DNA from: Capronia americana | Lineage: Eukaryota; Ascomycota; Eurotiomycetes; Chaetothyriales; Herpotrichiellaceae | NCBI GenBank assembly: GCA_016110215.1 | Contig: JADWQD010000011.1 | Coordinates: forward strand, 248,001-312,000 | DNA length: 64,000 nucleotides | Direction of reading: 5' to 3' | Shown here: positions 11,830 to 24,200 of the stretch, one piece after another | Layout of the letters: the number at the start of each line of letters is the position of its first letter | Position numbering within the stretch: the first letter of the stretch is position 1 | The notes under the pieces: generated by a model | Told to the model about the DNA's origin: nothing | What the model saw: only the letters and a program-made list of their open reading frames with translations | The model's database searches: none | Program-made: the position numbers and the translations under genes

Positions 11830-13070
11830 TCAAGTTTTGACGCGGATGACAACCTTACCGAAATGTCCGCCTCCGTACAGATGCTGGAACGCTTCTCTCG
11901 CCTCATCGAACGCAAACACCTTGTCCACTACGGGCGTAATCTTCTTCATTTCATAGAAGCGCAACATCTCTTCGAACCTATCTCTGGGGCCGTTCAATAT
12001 TCCTTTCAACGTGACAGTCCGACGTAGAGCCAGAACATTCACATTCGTGCGATCAGTTGGTTCATCTTGCTTTCCGCTGAGATATCCAATGCAAGCGATC
12101 ACTCCGCCGAACGCGATACAATCGAAGGACTTCCTCAGGGTTTGCGCACCGCCAGTCTCAAGGATGATATCGGCGCCTTCGTTGTTGGTAACTCCCATAA
12201 CAATCTCCTCCCACTCAGGATTCGTTCGGTAGTTGATGACGTGGGTCGCACCCATCGACTTGGCACGGGAGAGCTTGTCATCAGAAGAAGACGTGATGAT
12301 CGCTAAGCCGGTGGTTAGGTTGAAAGCTTGACGACACAACAACCGTGGATAAATCCGCAAATGAAAAGCAAAAGTTTAACTCACTCGTGGCTCCTGCAGC
12401 ATGTGCAATCTGCAGTCCGGCAATCGAGACACCCCCAGTGCCCTGCAGCAAGACCGTCTGTCGATCGCCAGGTGCATGGTCAAGAGGCTTCATGCAACTG
12501 AGAGACATCCAAGCAGTCACTCCTGCAATTGGAAGAGTGCAAGCTTCCTCGTCGGTGAGGTAATCGGGAGCCTTCACTAAGCCTGTGACTGGGAAGACTC
12601 GATACGTCTGGAGCACGCCGTCAAGAGGAAGGCCCAGACCAAAGGCCATATCTCGCTCTTTGATCTGTCCTGTAAGATGGGTCTGATTGAAGATTGATAG
12701 AACCCGGTCTCCAACATGCCAACAACCTGGCTGACTGTCTCCGATGGCAACAACAGTGCCGCACATGTCTGAGCAAGGCACGACTTTGGCAGATCCAATC
12801 GCCTTGTGGTGGGTGTATAGGCCCATGGCAACTAAAGGGGCGTCCAGACAACGAAGTTAGCTACGATGAGAGACTTGTAAACAAGACATAATGAATGGAT
12901 ACGACAGACTAGACCTTACCTTCAGTATCCCGATAGTTCAGAGAAACTGTATGGATTTCAACCAGCACTTCGTCCTTTCCTGGGCTTGGCATTGGAAGCC
13001 TCGATTTGGTCAACCTGTCCAGGCCATCCTGAGCAGTCTGCCATGCCGTTATGTGGTCAGTCTTTTCCAT
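11830..13070 (-). CDS. NAD(P)-dependent alcohol dehydrogenase, MDR superfamily (zinc-type/quinone-reductase-like)
   Basis: Three exons, 13070-12920, 12831-12385 and 12302-11830, give 356 aa in phase. The start at MEKTDHITAWQ (13070) is chosen because homologues begin there; an in-frame ATG lies 17 codons upstream at 13121. The GroES-like domain contains EIHTVSLNYRDTE followed across the intron by VAMGLYTHHK, and the conserved PCSDMCGTVVAIG. The coenzyme domain has LLQGTGGVSIAGLQIA (GxGGxx) and, across intron 2, TIITSSSDDKLSRAKSMGA. The C-terminal GGGHFGKVVIRV is standard. Many fungal members act on alcohols, aldehydes or quinones, and the substrate here is unknown. It is transcribed in the same direction as the Zn2Cys6 gene. 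Confidence 0.88.
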
Positions 13071-13569
13071 GCTAGCCTCGCTTGAGTCGAAGAGTGGCCT
13101 GTGTGGTAGTGCGAGACCCAAGATCCCCCGCTGTTCTCTGTTATTTCCTGCAGATATGCACTGCCTCTTTGGTGGCCTGCATTCAAGTGCCCAAGTTTTT
13201 GGTGGTTGAGGACGGAAGTTCTAGCCCATGACGTTATCAACTGACTGGTCTTTGCACAGAGGGAGCAGCTTCTGGAGTATGTCTGCACGATTGACGACGC
13301 ACATATCCGGTCATGGTATGCGAGTTTACCATCTAGCTTGACGAGCAGGCTTACACAAAGATAGGTAATCAAACCAAGGTCTTTGGTGGTCTTTGTGCGG
13401 AAACATCTGTTGGCAGAATGCTTCGGCACAATGTGCGCTTCCGTCCGCCGTAGCAAACTGCCACGGTTTAGCCGGCCGGACCTTTCTATATTGCAACACT
13501 GCGACACTTCACCTTGTCAGATCCTCAGTCACCCATTCTTTGGATACATAGATTAGTACCTTCCTCACC

Positions 13570-15362
13570 ATGGCCGCACCAGGGAACATGCATAACTTGA
13601 CGACGCTGATCAAAAGGTAGGCAGACATCCTGCAGGCTCAGCCTGGGCAGGCCGCAGTCCATCTGGCATCCCCGTCAACTCTCCCAATGGGACACATCTG
13701 CTAACTGCGCTGCCTGAACAGGTTGGAAGCCGCAACTTCACGACTGGAAGACATTGCAACTGCCATAGATGGACCTGGCGCTCCTGCAACAAATGGAGTC
13801 TTAACTGGCATGCTCCCTTCGTCAGCTCCCGCTGGAACCCCTGAGCAAGCAGCACCGCCCCCGCCGCCAGAGCCCCTGCCGAGGTCCGTGGAGGCTTTTG
13901 ACGAAATAATCGAGGGGGATGTTGTGGCCTTTGTGAAAGCCGCGGAGAAGATCGGTGGTCTTGTCGAAGAGCAGGCAAAGGCCGTCAAGGAAGCATTCGA
14001 AGCTGAGCGGACATACCTGCTGGTCGCCGCGAAGGCGAAGAAGCCTGATCCTCAGCCTCCCGAGTTGATGACAGAGCTTCACCGGCACACGTCGAACGTC
14101 GATGAGATCCGAGAAGCCAATCGACCGTCTCCTCTCTTCACCCACTTAAGCGCCGTATCAGAAGGTATCGTGGCGCTAGGCTGGATAGTTGAGAAGAGGC
14201 CAGCTGATTTCGTGACGGATACCCTTGGAGGTGCTCAGTACTGTGAGTCGCAGAGAGCTACAGGATGTCGTTGAATCACAGGACTGACTTTGGGATCTCA
14301 CAGACGGGAACAAGATTCTAAAGGAGTACAAGGACAAGTAGGTGCTTCATGCTGTCTGCGCCGTGCCTTGCTAACAAGAATGCCAGGGATAAGTCACACA
14401 TTGAGTACATCCAAGCATACTACAAAGTCTTCCGCTCCCTGGCTGCCTATGTAAAGCAACACTTCCCTACAGGTCTGACATGGAACACGAAAGACGGCGT
14501 CGACGCTCTGGAAGCGTTGAAGCAAATCCAGTCAGGTGCAGCCACCCCCAAGGCACCAACAACCGCCGGGGGTCCTCCTCCACCGCCCCCGCCTCCTTTG
14601 CCTAAGTTTGACGACGACGGTCCTCCAGCTCCTCCACTCCCACCAGCGGCCGATGCTTCGCAAGGCGGAGGCATCGATGCAGTCTTCGAACAGATCAATA
14701 GAGGATCGGCCATTACGGCGGGATTGAGGAAGGTCGACAAGTCAGAAATGACGCACAAGAACCCATCCCTAAGAGCCGGCGCTGCTGTACCGCAACGTTC
14801 CGGATCTCAGACATCCGTCTCAGCACGTGGCAAATCTCCCGTCCCCAGCAAGAAACCCGACAACTTGAGGGCTAAGAAGCCAGGTCGGAAGGAACTTGAT
14901 GGCAACAAATGGATCGTCGAGAATTTCGAAAACACTCAGAACGAAGTCATCGAGATACCTGCGGAGCTTAACCACAGCATCCTGATATCCAAGTGCAACA
15001 AATGCGTCCTCAAAGTCACCGGAAAGGCCAATGCAATCTCGATCGACAATTGCACCGGCTTGTCAATACTGGTCGGATCACTCGTGTCTAGCCTGGACAT
15101 CATCAAGGCACCGAAGATCCAGGTTCAGGTTGATGGTGTCGTGCCTACAGTCCTGCTTGATCAAGTCGATGGTGCTCAGATCTACCTTTCCAATGACAGC
15201 TTAAGCACCGAAATCTTCACCAGCAAATGCAGCGCTATCAACGTTGTGTTGCCGCCAAAGGACGACTCAGATGACAGCAAAGAACTGCCATTCCCCGAGC
15301 AGATACGCAGCGTGATCAAGAATGGTACTCTGGTCAGTGAGATTGTTGAGCATGCAGGTTGA
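13570..15362 (+). CDS. cap1: Adenylyl cyclase-associated protein (CAP/Srv2)
   Basis: Actin-monomer recycling factor and Ras/cAMP-pathway partner in the cytoplasm. Four exons, 13570-13616, 13722-14242, 14304-14337 (34 nt) and 14387-15362, join in phase to 525 aa, the usual length. The N-terminal helical CAP domain begins NLTTLIKRLEAATSRLEDI, which is split by intron 1. A proline-rich stretch sits at about 14570-14645 (eight consecutive Pro, then PPAPPLPP), a profilin/SH3-type ligand. A WH2-like region follows, then the C-terminal beta-helix CARP domain (KWIVENFENTQNEVIEI, CNKCVLKVTGKANAISIDNC, ISKC-type repeats). The micro-exon of 34 nt encodes part of the helical domain (GNKILKEYKD). Identity is very secure. 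Confidence 0.94.
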
Positions 15363-16163
15363 GGAGCCAACTCCCGTTCTCCATGTTTGTATAATTAGCG
15401 GCGGGGTTTAGGATGGACCAGACTCGGAAGATCTCTTGATATTGCGTTGGTACATGGCCGAGTCGGCATATGTGCAGCAGGAAACGAGGTGGACAGGTCT
15501 TTTCGGACAACCCTTGTTAGCATTTCAGCATTCGTCAATGGCTCGACCCAGCTATTTCAATTGACTTTAGCGTGAGTTGTCCATGTGGAAACGAGAAGTT
15601 GAACCACGATTTCCATCTTTCAGTCTTCGTCCCCGTTCTGGGATGAGCATAACATTTTCCTGCTGCCGAGATGTTCGTCATCCGAAGCATCCTGCCCCCG
15701 TGTAATTTGCAACTGCATCGTAGCTGCGTGTGGAGTATGGTGACCTTTGCCCGTCCCGTCCCAAGTGGTTCCTTCCTTTTAGTCTGTAGCAGGGCCTTCG
15801 TGACAGCTCCACCATCTTTTCTCCGCCCGATTGCCATCTATACAATCATATATAGCAAAACTGGGCGTTTGACTCTTCAGTACGAGGAATAATATATCTG
15901 TATGAATGTCTTGACCAGAGCGGGCATTAATTACTTAAGTACAGTAGTAGTACGTATTATGCTACTCCGTGGCACTGGCACATGCACGACCACAAACAAT
16001 ACTGTAGTACACACTTCAGGTGTCTCTGCTCTGGGAAGGCCGGGAAGCCGTTCTACTCATATTTCCCACCCCTCGTCATAGGACCCTGCGTACCTTTTCC
16101 CAAAAATCCGTTCTACCCGCATTGCCAAGCCCTCTTCATAGGACCTTCGTGTGGAAGACGGTT
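15363..16163. other. Intergenic region between convergent CAP and PPR genes
   Basis: About 800 bases hold the 3' UTRs of the two convergent genes. There is nothing beyond short AT-rich runs and chance ORFs on both strands. Confidence 0.5.
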
Positions 16164-18119
16164 TCACTTCTTCCGCCAATCCCACCCCTTGAGCAACGCA
16201 AGTCGTGGGTCGAACCTCGCGTCTGCCAATCCCATCTCCTCTCTGAACAAGGGGTACAGGATTCCTCTCGCGGATTTCCTCCTTCGTCTATGTCCGGTAG
16301 GCCCGGTTTTGGAGTCGAAGTCGGTGATTCCTAGTGAGGAGAGCAGAGCCAGTGCTTCGCGCGGGAGAGGACGCGGTGGAGGCGGCGGTAAGGCGGGATT
16401 GGGGAGAGGGAGGGGTGTTGAGAATGCGGCCGCCAGCTCGGAATCAGATGAAGAGGGGTTTGGTCCGCATGTCGTTGTCGGGGTTGGGGTGGTAGCATCA
16501 GGAGCCAGTTGTTCAGTTTTGGGAAGGACGATGGTCGGAGCGGCAGACGCTGATGTCTGGCTGAAATCCTCCGACTTTGAGCGCTCGTTGACCCCCCCGA
16601 TGATTCCAACGCTCGCCAGACTAGACAAATCTGATCTGCGGTTATGCTCCTCGCGAGCGGGCTCCCGTCCGTGATATTCCAGAGCAGGAGGGTCTGTCAT
16701 CTCATTCCCAGCCACACTTTCCAACACTATGGCTACCGATTCTGCCAATTTGAGGTCGTTCTCTTTGGCTGCCACCCGCAAGACGGACATGCACAGCTCC
16801 TCGTTCGGAATGATATGCATAGATTCTACGTAGCCATGCCAGACAAATTTCGTGACGTGAATATCTCCGGCCTGGCTAGCTTTCAACAGCAGGTGAAGCA
16901 GCGTCGGGCGTGGAAAGAGAAATCCAGAGTCAGAAAGCCGGTAGAGCAGTTGGATGAGTGCATCAAAGTCCTGGCGTAAATCACAGATTGCGTGCATGTA
17001 GATTGCCCACAACCAATTGGGGATCAAGGACCTTTCGTTCTTTTGCGACAACTTTTCGAGCTCGACCGTTGCCATTTCGAGCTGTTCTTCGCGGATGAGA
17101 GCGAGGATGTTCAGATGGGCGTAGCTGTTGGGAAGGGCGAACTGTTGCTTCGCGAGACGGTCAAGAATGCAGTTGCGGAGGTACGCGTCCGGATGGACAG
17201 ACAGGACCGTCAATGCAGCGAGGAGGATGGGCGCTTCGAGAGGCAAGCCCTCTTGTTCCATCTCCTGAAGGATGGTCTTCACATTCCCAATCGACCCAAA
17301 CTCCGGGTGACACTGGCCCAGAATCAGCGCCTCATAGTGACTAGGTGTCGGTTTGATCTTCCTTTCCTCAAGCAAGATCCTCAAAATGTTGCGCACTGCT
17401 CGCGGCGCTGGCGCGTTTCTCGCTACCCAGCGCAACTCCGCCTCGAGAACTTCGGTACTTAGCACTTTCCTGGACAATATCTTCTCTGGCTTGCCGGTAT
17501 TCAGGTCTAGGAGTCCTCTGGGGTGATCCGCGCCCGAGCGACGCACCTCTTGGAGGAGACTGCGAAAGCGCTTCGGTTTTTGCATCCGACGCTTAAGCTG
17601 CTTGTGTGAAAATCCACCTTTTGTCGGATAGCGCTCCTCTCGGGACGGCCCTCCAAGAATTGGTGCATCCGCAGATGGGTATGTATTCTGAGCCTCAAAG
17701 CCCTTCTCGCCGGCACCCGCAGAGAGGCCGCTCTCGGCGCTCAATCCCCCAACCGCACCTTTTTGATCATCTTGTGTGCTGCCTGTCTTTCCTTCGACCC
17801 CCCGTGTAGTGCCATCGGAAGATCGTGGCCACCGCGTGGACTGGATGCCATTATGGTCTTGGAGCCGCTTCTCCTGCTTCTGTCTAATCCCCGTCAGATG
17901 TGGAAATCCCTGGAACCCAAGATCTGTCGAAAAAGCCACATCGGAGGGATCTTCCTCCTTGACTCTTTGGGCTGCTCCTGGCGATGATGTTTTGCTCCTA
18001 ACACCGGAGAAGGGAGGCGTACGGTAGGGTAGCGTTGCCGGGAGAGGAAGTTGCTGGCCGCAAAGGGCCGCAACGCGAGAGCTTCGCTTCAGCACATGAT
18101 AGACGGAAGAACTGTGCAT
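16164..18119 (-). CDS. Pentatricopeptide-repeat-like protein, probably mitochondrial
   Basis: This 651-aa intronless protein starts with a basic, Ser-rich N-terminus (MHSSSVYHVLKRSSRVAALC) that looks like a mitochondrial presequence. The middle (about 215-480) is all-helical with PPR-type helix pairs, for example HYEALILGQCHPEFGSIGNV, PILLAALTVLSVHPDAYLRN, SYAHLNILALIREEQLEMA and LLHLLLKASQAGDIHVTKFV. The tail is long, low-complexity and Ser/Thr/Pro-rich, with a polyproline run, and ends in a basic segment (GHRRRRKSARGILYPLFREEMG). PPR proteins bind organellar RNA and help its processing or translation. That role is inferred from the family, and the specific orthologue is not recognised. It is divergent from the ipa-family pseudogene, with about 500 bases between. 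Confidence 0.7.
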   Translation of the reverse strand: MHSSSVYHVLKRSSRVAALCGQQLPLPATLPYRTPPFSGVRSKTSSPGAAQRVKEEDPSDVAFSTDLGFQGFPHLTGIRQKQEKRLQDHNGIQSTRWPRSSDGTTRGVEGKTGSTQDDQKGAVGGLSAESGLSAGAGEKGFEAQNTYPSADAPILGGPSREERYPTKGGFSHKQLKRRMQKPKRFRSLLQEVRRSGADHPRGLLDLNTGKPEKILSRKVLSTEVLEAELRWVARNAPAPRAVRNILRILLEERKIKPTPSHYEALILGQCHPEFGSIGNVKTILQEMEQEGLPLEAPILLAALTVLSVHPDAYLRNCILDRLAKQQFALPNSYAHLNILALIREEQLEMATVELEKLSQKNERSLIPNWLWAIYMHAICDLRQDFDALIQLLYRLSDSGFLFPRPTLLHLLLKASQAGDIHVTKFVWHGYVESMHIIPNEELCMSVLRVAAKENDLKLAESVAIVLESVAGNEMTDPPALEYHGREPAREEHNRRSDLSSLASVGIIGGVNERSKSEDFSQTSASAAPTIVLPKTEQLAPDATTPTPTTTCGPNPSSSDSELAAAFSTPLPLPNPALPPPPPRPLPREALALLSSLGITDFDSKTGPTGHRRRRKSARGILYPLFREEMGLADARFDPRLALLKGWDWRKK

Positions 18120-18626
18120 CAGCTACCCATAGCTGACTCAGATGTTGATAGGCCTTAGTACTGGACGTGCCCTGTCTGCTTGATTGAAACTCGAGCTGCG
18201 GAAGAAGAAGAGTAAAGCGGAATACGGAGGAGTAATGGCAGCCAAGAGGCAAAACTGCTCAGAGGTCACGTGAGGACTCACCCAGGCCGTGCCGGCTTTA
18301 TGCCCACTCAACCTCCCACTCACCTCCCTCTCGCCTTCGAACTCACCACGCTCGCCTTTGCACCCACCCTTGATCCTGAACTTCTCCGCCGTATGCGGCG
18401 CCAGCGAGACTATCGACAAGTAACATTGATCTGTGGGGAAATCGGCTCTCGCCCAGTTTTTGTCTCTCTTTGTCTGACCTAACAGATAGGCAGCAAACCG
18501 TCACGTAGTGCTTGCGAGTCTTTCGTTCTATATTTTGTAACTTAATTGCGGTTTAACCGTTCCAGTTGAGGCAACTTTGACTTTCAACAGGTTCTTCAAC
18601 ACCTGCTGTGGGAGACTACCGCCAAA

Positions 18627-20769
18627 ATGGCTGACACTTCGACCGGTGATATAGTTAAGGACCTGCACAGAGATCTGGTGGGGAAATACAATAAACACGC
18701 AGCTGTAGTCGAGCAGTACTGGCGGAGCTTTGATCAGAGCCAACGAATATGATGCATCAAAGCGGGCGCAGCCGACGGCGTCGTTCTCAAGCATTCTCTG
18801 GATCGTTCCATGGGCAACGTGTACAAAATCATCCCCGAAATCAATCTGCGCGATATCACGAAGCCTGACTCTGATTTTCTCTTGGATCTCCTCAAACACC
18901 GTGCCACAAAAACCCTTCTCGATCAATACATGACCGGCGTCAATGGCGGCCTTGGTGATATGCCTTCATCAAACAAATGACGGATACCAGGAATCTCCGC
19001 CTCACCAATCCTGACAAGAACGGCTTCACCCTATTCCTAGATGAAGATCGGTATGGCCAGACTATGAAAATCGTGCGTGACGCACCCCAAGTTTTGGCTG
19101 GGCTTGCGCCTTCCATTAGGGCTAATCTTTGCGTTCCTCAAGAGCTGGGCGAATTAATACTGCAAAGACAAATCTATATGCTCCAGTGTCTCAACATTGC
19201 CATCGAGGACATCTTGGACATGGGCTCGAGAACGCGGGATCGGAAGAAGCCATCCAAGAAGTCCGATAAAGCCGCGACGGCCGCATTTTCCAACCTCAGC
19301 ATTCAAGAGCCAGCAAAAGGCCTTTCGCTCCCAGATCTTATTTACAGCGTAAGGAACCAGACGACTACGCTTGAAGAGTACTTGACTTTGCTCTTTACGG
19401 AGCCTGTCGTACTTACTCACGCTGTCAACATCTGCTTCTCCAGTCGTCCTGAGCTGTTTCCTGATGAGAGAGAGGCCGTATCTTGCCGGTCCATACCGAC
19501 AAGTATCTCAGTGGTGCAGTGTTGGAAGCAGTCTACAATGCCGTCAAAGCAGTTGCCATCTGGAACTACATTAGTCGCCTCCTCGGCCTCTTGGCCTCCG
19601 AAGCCGCCACGGACAAGATTTACAGAGCCATAAATGTTCAAGAAATCTCCAATGTCTGTTACCTGGAATACAGCCGCGCCCAAGCTCTCTTCAAACATAA
19701 CGTTCAAACAGCCACCGGTGACAAGTGGTTCAAGAGGATGTCTAACGTATACAACAAAGCTGGTAGCCCACGCGTGGCTATGAAAGGTGACCCTGAAGTT
19801 TTGACACGGAGTGATCCGCAGCTCCACTACATGCTCCGTCTTTGTCAGCTTGAGACTGACGCCTTGAAGGCCACGGACTGGATGAAGAAGTTGAGCGACC
19901 TCCACGAGGCTCACCCTTCCGGTCAGGAGAAGCTCGAGGAGAGAGAAGCGGATTCACTCAGCGACTTGGCTATCATCACATCCTTCATACAAGATCTATC
20001 GCCAGTGATATCCATGCCATCCCTATCTCGGAAGAAAAACCAGATGTTTGTAGCCCGGTCGCAAGAGCTTGACGCGGAGAAGAATGAACTCAAGTCAAAG
20101 CTTGATCTAAGAGACTTCGTTGTTCCCATCTGTAACATTCTGCAGCCCGGGGTGGCATCGAAGACACTTAATCTCCTGGATCACTTCATCATCGAAAACG
20201 CTGGCACAAAAATGGGATTTCTTTATCAAGACCTGGTCCAGGAGTGCTTCGTCGAGATTGAGAGGCAGTTCGAGCTGCTAAAGAACCGAACGGAGCAGAA
20301 AGAACCAGCCGTGGTAACACCCACTCCGCTACCGGTGCCAGAACCACAAGAGAAGCGTGTTGAGCAACGCAAGCAGAAAGAGAAGACCCGACCCGCTCAT
20401 TCTTCTATCTTCGAAATTGTCGCAACCCCTGAAGAGGAAGAGCCTCTTGAGGAACAGCACCCCACAATCTTCAAGGCTCGAGCATCTACAGCCGAGGTCT
20501 TTTCCACGTTGTTTGACAAAGCAGAGTCTCGTGGTAGTGTGAGATGGACCGCATTCTTATCGGCCATGACCGACGTGGGATTCTCCGTGCAGCCTAGGAC
20601 CGGCTCGGTGTACACTTTCTTCCCTCCGAAGAACATGCACGCGGGCAATTCGTTGACGCTCCATCGGCCGCACAAATCCGAGATTGAGAGTTATCATGCC
20701 ATTGTGTACGCAAAGCGCTTACGGAGAGTGTACGGGTGGAATGAGAAGACGTTCGAAGTAGACGAGTGA
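18627..20769 (+). pseudogene. Decayed gene of a fungal family usually annotated 'ipa protein' (one stop, two frameshifts)
   Basis: The reading starts at ATG 18627 (MADTSTGDIVKDLHRDLVGK) and spans about 714 codons, the expected family length. It is interrupted three times. A TGA lies at 18750-18752 inside SFDQSQRI-stop-CIKAGAADGVVLKHS. A one-base loss near 18960 changes frame at GGLGD, after which the text resumes AFIKQMTDTRNLRL. A shift in a GA-rich run near 19462-19474 changes frame before GRILPVHTDKYLSG. The last 428 codons are uninterrupted and end in the conserved C-terminal domain (SVRWTAFLSAMTDVGFSVQ, then LTLHRPHKSEIESY and AKRLRRVYGWNEKTFEV). No GT..AG intron can remove the defects. 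The stop could come from CGA to TGA, a C-to-T change. The cause could also be sequencing error. The family function is unknown to me. Confidence 0.75.
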
Positions 20770-21288
20770 GGATTTGGAGGACGGATAGCGCTTGTGAAAC
20801 GATCAGTATCGGGTAGGACAGTTGTCGTGAACTGGCCCGGGCGCTTAGGGAGGTTAGCATTCACTTCGGAGGGTGGCAGGAGGCAATCGTCGCTGTGAAG
20901 ACCCTGAGCTGATAGGAAGGTCTCGTAGGAAGAGAGATGTCATGACCAAGTCGCTCAGCCATTAGGCTATCAAGTAGTTCCTACAGGAGAACAGGCGGTA
21001 GCGTCAAGAAACCTAGGAGAATGGAAGCTGCTGAAGTACCAAGATGGATCCTCGCCAATACATCTCTAAACATGTGGTAAGAATGCCCGTGGTGCGTATC
21101 CATCTTTCCTGGGGTTGGTGTCGTCCTGCTGCTCGACAGCGAGTACCAGAGCATTAAAGCTCCACGAAGCACTCTCCTGTCCAGTGGCTGGCTGGTCGCA
21201 GACTTTGCCAACGAGGCTTCTGTCGCCTGCCAGGCCGGATTTACACCAACCAAGCTCCCCTCGATTCTTTGATTCTGGAATCCCTCGA
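20770..21288. other. Intergenic region
   Basis: About 500 bases between the 3' ends of the ipa-family pseudogene and the ICS-ABC gene. Nothing recognisable was seen. Confidence 0.5.
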
Positions 21289-24200
21289 CTATTCACATTC
21301 CCCTGATTTCGTTTTCTCTTCCGTCTCTATCGCATTACCAGTCTCAAGCCTCTGCACGCGCTCCCGCTTCGGCACCCTCGTGAGCCAAAACAGCAACACG
21401 GCCGCGGCAACGTTGAAGACGATGTAACTCCAGAAGATACCGAAATTCCGCCACCGATCCGCGTAGTCGGCACTCACGCTTTGCAGGAAGACGTTCGTGT
21501 CGTGCCCGCTGCAAAAGACACATTCCGTGGTCGAGCCCATGCTGGTCGGCGTGAGGTAGCCACTGGTACCAGGTGCTTCGATGTAGGGAGCGAGGTAGGC
21601 GGAGCAGTTCAAGGGTGGCGGCGGCGAGAAGCGCAGCAATTCTTCGGCAGCGCATGAGATGTGCGAGTTGGCGAGCCCCACGGACAAGACGCCAGAGAAG
21701 AAGTAGGTGAAGGGCGAGACGCGATACATGAAGATCCAGAACCCGGGCAAGGCCTTTGGGGTGGCTAGGACACTGGAATGGGAAGATCGTCACGTCAGTT
21801 CAGTTCACTTCAGTGTTAAGCAATAATCCATGTAGGTGTAAGATAACCGGAATGTTAATAGCAAGTGAGTGAGTAGACATACCCGCAGAAGATCAAGGAC
21901 AGGGAGTGCAACAAGTTCGTGATATTCCCGCCGGCCTCGGCGGAATCCACTGCCGCCATGACCATGTTGGTGAAGGTTGCGGCGAAGATCAAGAAGGCCA
22001 GGATGAAGAGGAACATCAGCGCTTCTCTTTCGGGGCCTTGGTTTGCCTCGACGGCGTTCCGCCGCAGTCCGATCGGGTAGTACCAGGAAACGAAAATCAG
22101 GAGGGCCGACAGGATGGTCCACGGTATTTCCACCAAAGTCATCGACAGCACAAATACCTTCCACGAGTAGGTCTTCGACGGGCTCTCGCGGGCCTCGTAG
22201 AGCGATCGTTGGGCGACGTAATGCGGCATAATCTGCGAGCAGACATTGGTGAAGATGACCAGCAACATGAAGATGGCAAACATCTGGTTCTGAAGCCCCT
22301 GGAGCGAATTCGGCATTTGCCAAAAGGAGAAGCCGATGAACAATGCCTGGAATGAATGACGTTAGAGACAAGATGATTCTCCCTCTTTGGAGGGAAAGAC
22401 ACTTACGCTGAACAGACAGAGGGCCACCTTGCTATACAAGTACGAAGGTGTCCGCCAATACTGCTGAGAGACGCGCTTCAGGACGATCCAGAACTGCGTC
22501 TCAAACGGAGCGGCGAACGGGCGGAATGCATCCGGGTCGTCGGGGTCGTCGACCGACACTGGCTGGCGAGAAAAGTCTGTCTTCATCCGAGCAAGTTCGG
22601 CTTTGATGGCGGTGCGCTCGTCGGAATTGCTCCAGATTGCTGCCCAGTCCTTTGTGTTCTCAGAACCGGTCGTAGTCGCGGCCCCGGTCACCTCGAGCAT
22701 CCACTCCGCTGGATTCTCTCGGCCGCCGCACGGTCTTGCGCCTCGACGCTGAAAGTAGCTCGTGACAGTCTTGGATGAGTCGCCGATCTCACCGAAGTAC
22801 AGTGTCTTTCCCTCCAGAGAGAGGAGAAGCAGCTCGTCGAATGCCTGAAACAGGTGCGCCGAAGGCTGGTGGATGGTACAGAGGATGGCTTGGCCGTTAT
22901 CGGCAAGCTTTCGAAGCAGTGCGCAGATGGACCAAGCGGTCTGGCTGTCGAGTCCTTTGGTGGAATCATCCTGGTCAGCAGAGCCTCAGCCGGGATACCT
23001 GTTAAGAACTAACCGGACGTAGGCTCGTCAAGGAAGAACAGCAATTCAGGCTTGGCGGCAAGTTCAACCCCGATTGTCAGTCGCTTTCTTTGTTCAATGT
23101 TCAAGCCTAGAAAGATATCAGAGATTGTCAGCTCCGTTCAAAAGCGAGGTCGAAATAGTTTGTGAATATTGATCTGAGCACTCACCTTCTCCAGGTACTC
23201 CAACAACGGCATCAGCATATGGCTCCATGTCGAGAACCTTGATGACCTCTGCCACATATGCAATCTTCTCTGCGTGTGGGGTGGTCCTCGGCTGCCGCAG
23301 AAGAGCACTGAAAGTCAATGCTTCTCGAACAGTCGTGGTCGCTAGGTGCAAGTCCTGCTGCTGGACATATCCGGTTTTTCGTTGGAAGCCAGAGTCCCGA
23401 GGCCGCCCACTGACCAGGAATTCGCCGCTCACAACACCAAGCGTCGCGCGGCTAGCCAAAACATCGAGCAAGGTCGTCTTGCCAGCTCCAGTGACGCCCT
23501 AGAAGTGGTCATCAACTCCTATTCCTCCTGCGCGAAAGGCGTGTTTACATACCATTAATGCCGTGAGACGTCCGGGTTTGATCCATCCGTCGACCTGATG
23601 TAATAGTCTTCGCGTCTTCTTCTTGACTTTAATGTCGTAATTGACGTCGCTCCACTGGAAAACTGCAGTCTGTTTCTGGAGACTTGCAGGGGAATGAAGC
23701 ACCGGTTTCTCGTGTCTCAGGATATCTGCGCGGATTCTGTTATCGGTGTTCGCTTCTTCGTCTCCTTTTGATGGAACGCAAGGCACACGATCTCGCCGGA
23801 ATAGCAGGATCTCGCCTTTGGACTTCTTTGCCGAGATATACTCGGTAGCGGTCAAGTAGACAGCGCAGCCGAAGATCATTAACGCAATCATGCAACCCAG
23901 ATTCCTAAAGGCCAATGTCATTAAACTTGCCTTTTCTTTGACTCGGTCTCGAGACAGGACAGAAATCACATACCTCCACAGATGGCTAGCATGGTAGTGG
24001 AAGTTGACGGCCAGATAGGTATCTCCATCAACAAAGTCTGCTCCTGCGGCCGCTCCGGTGGTTGCACAGATCCTCTCTCTTGGAGAAACTCCGCCATAAC
24101 GTGGACCCTCTGGAATGAATTTCGAGCATTCGATCGTTCGACCGTGGAACTGGCTATTATGTCAGGCATTGTTCTTAAGACAAATAACCAAGGGGCATGC

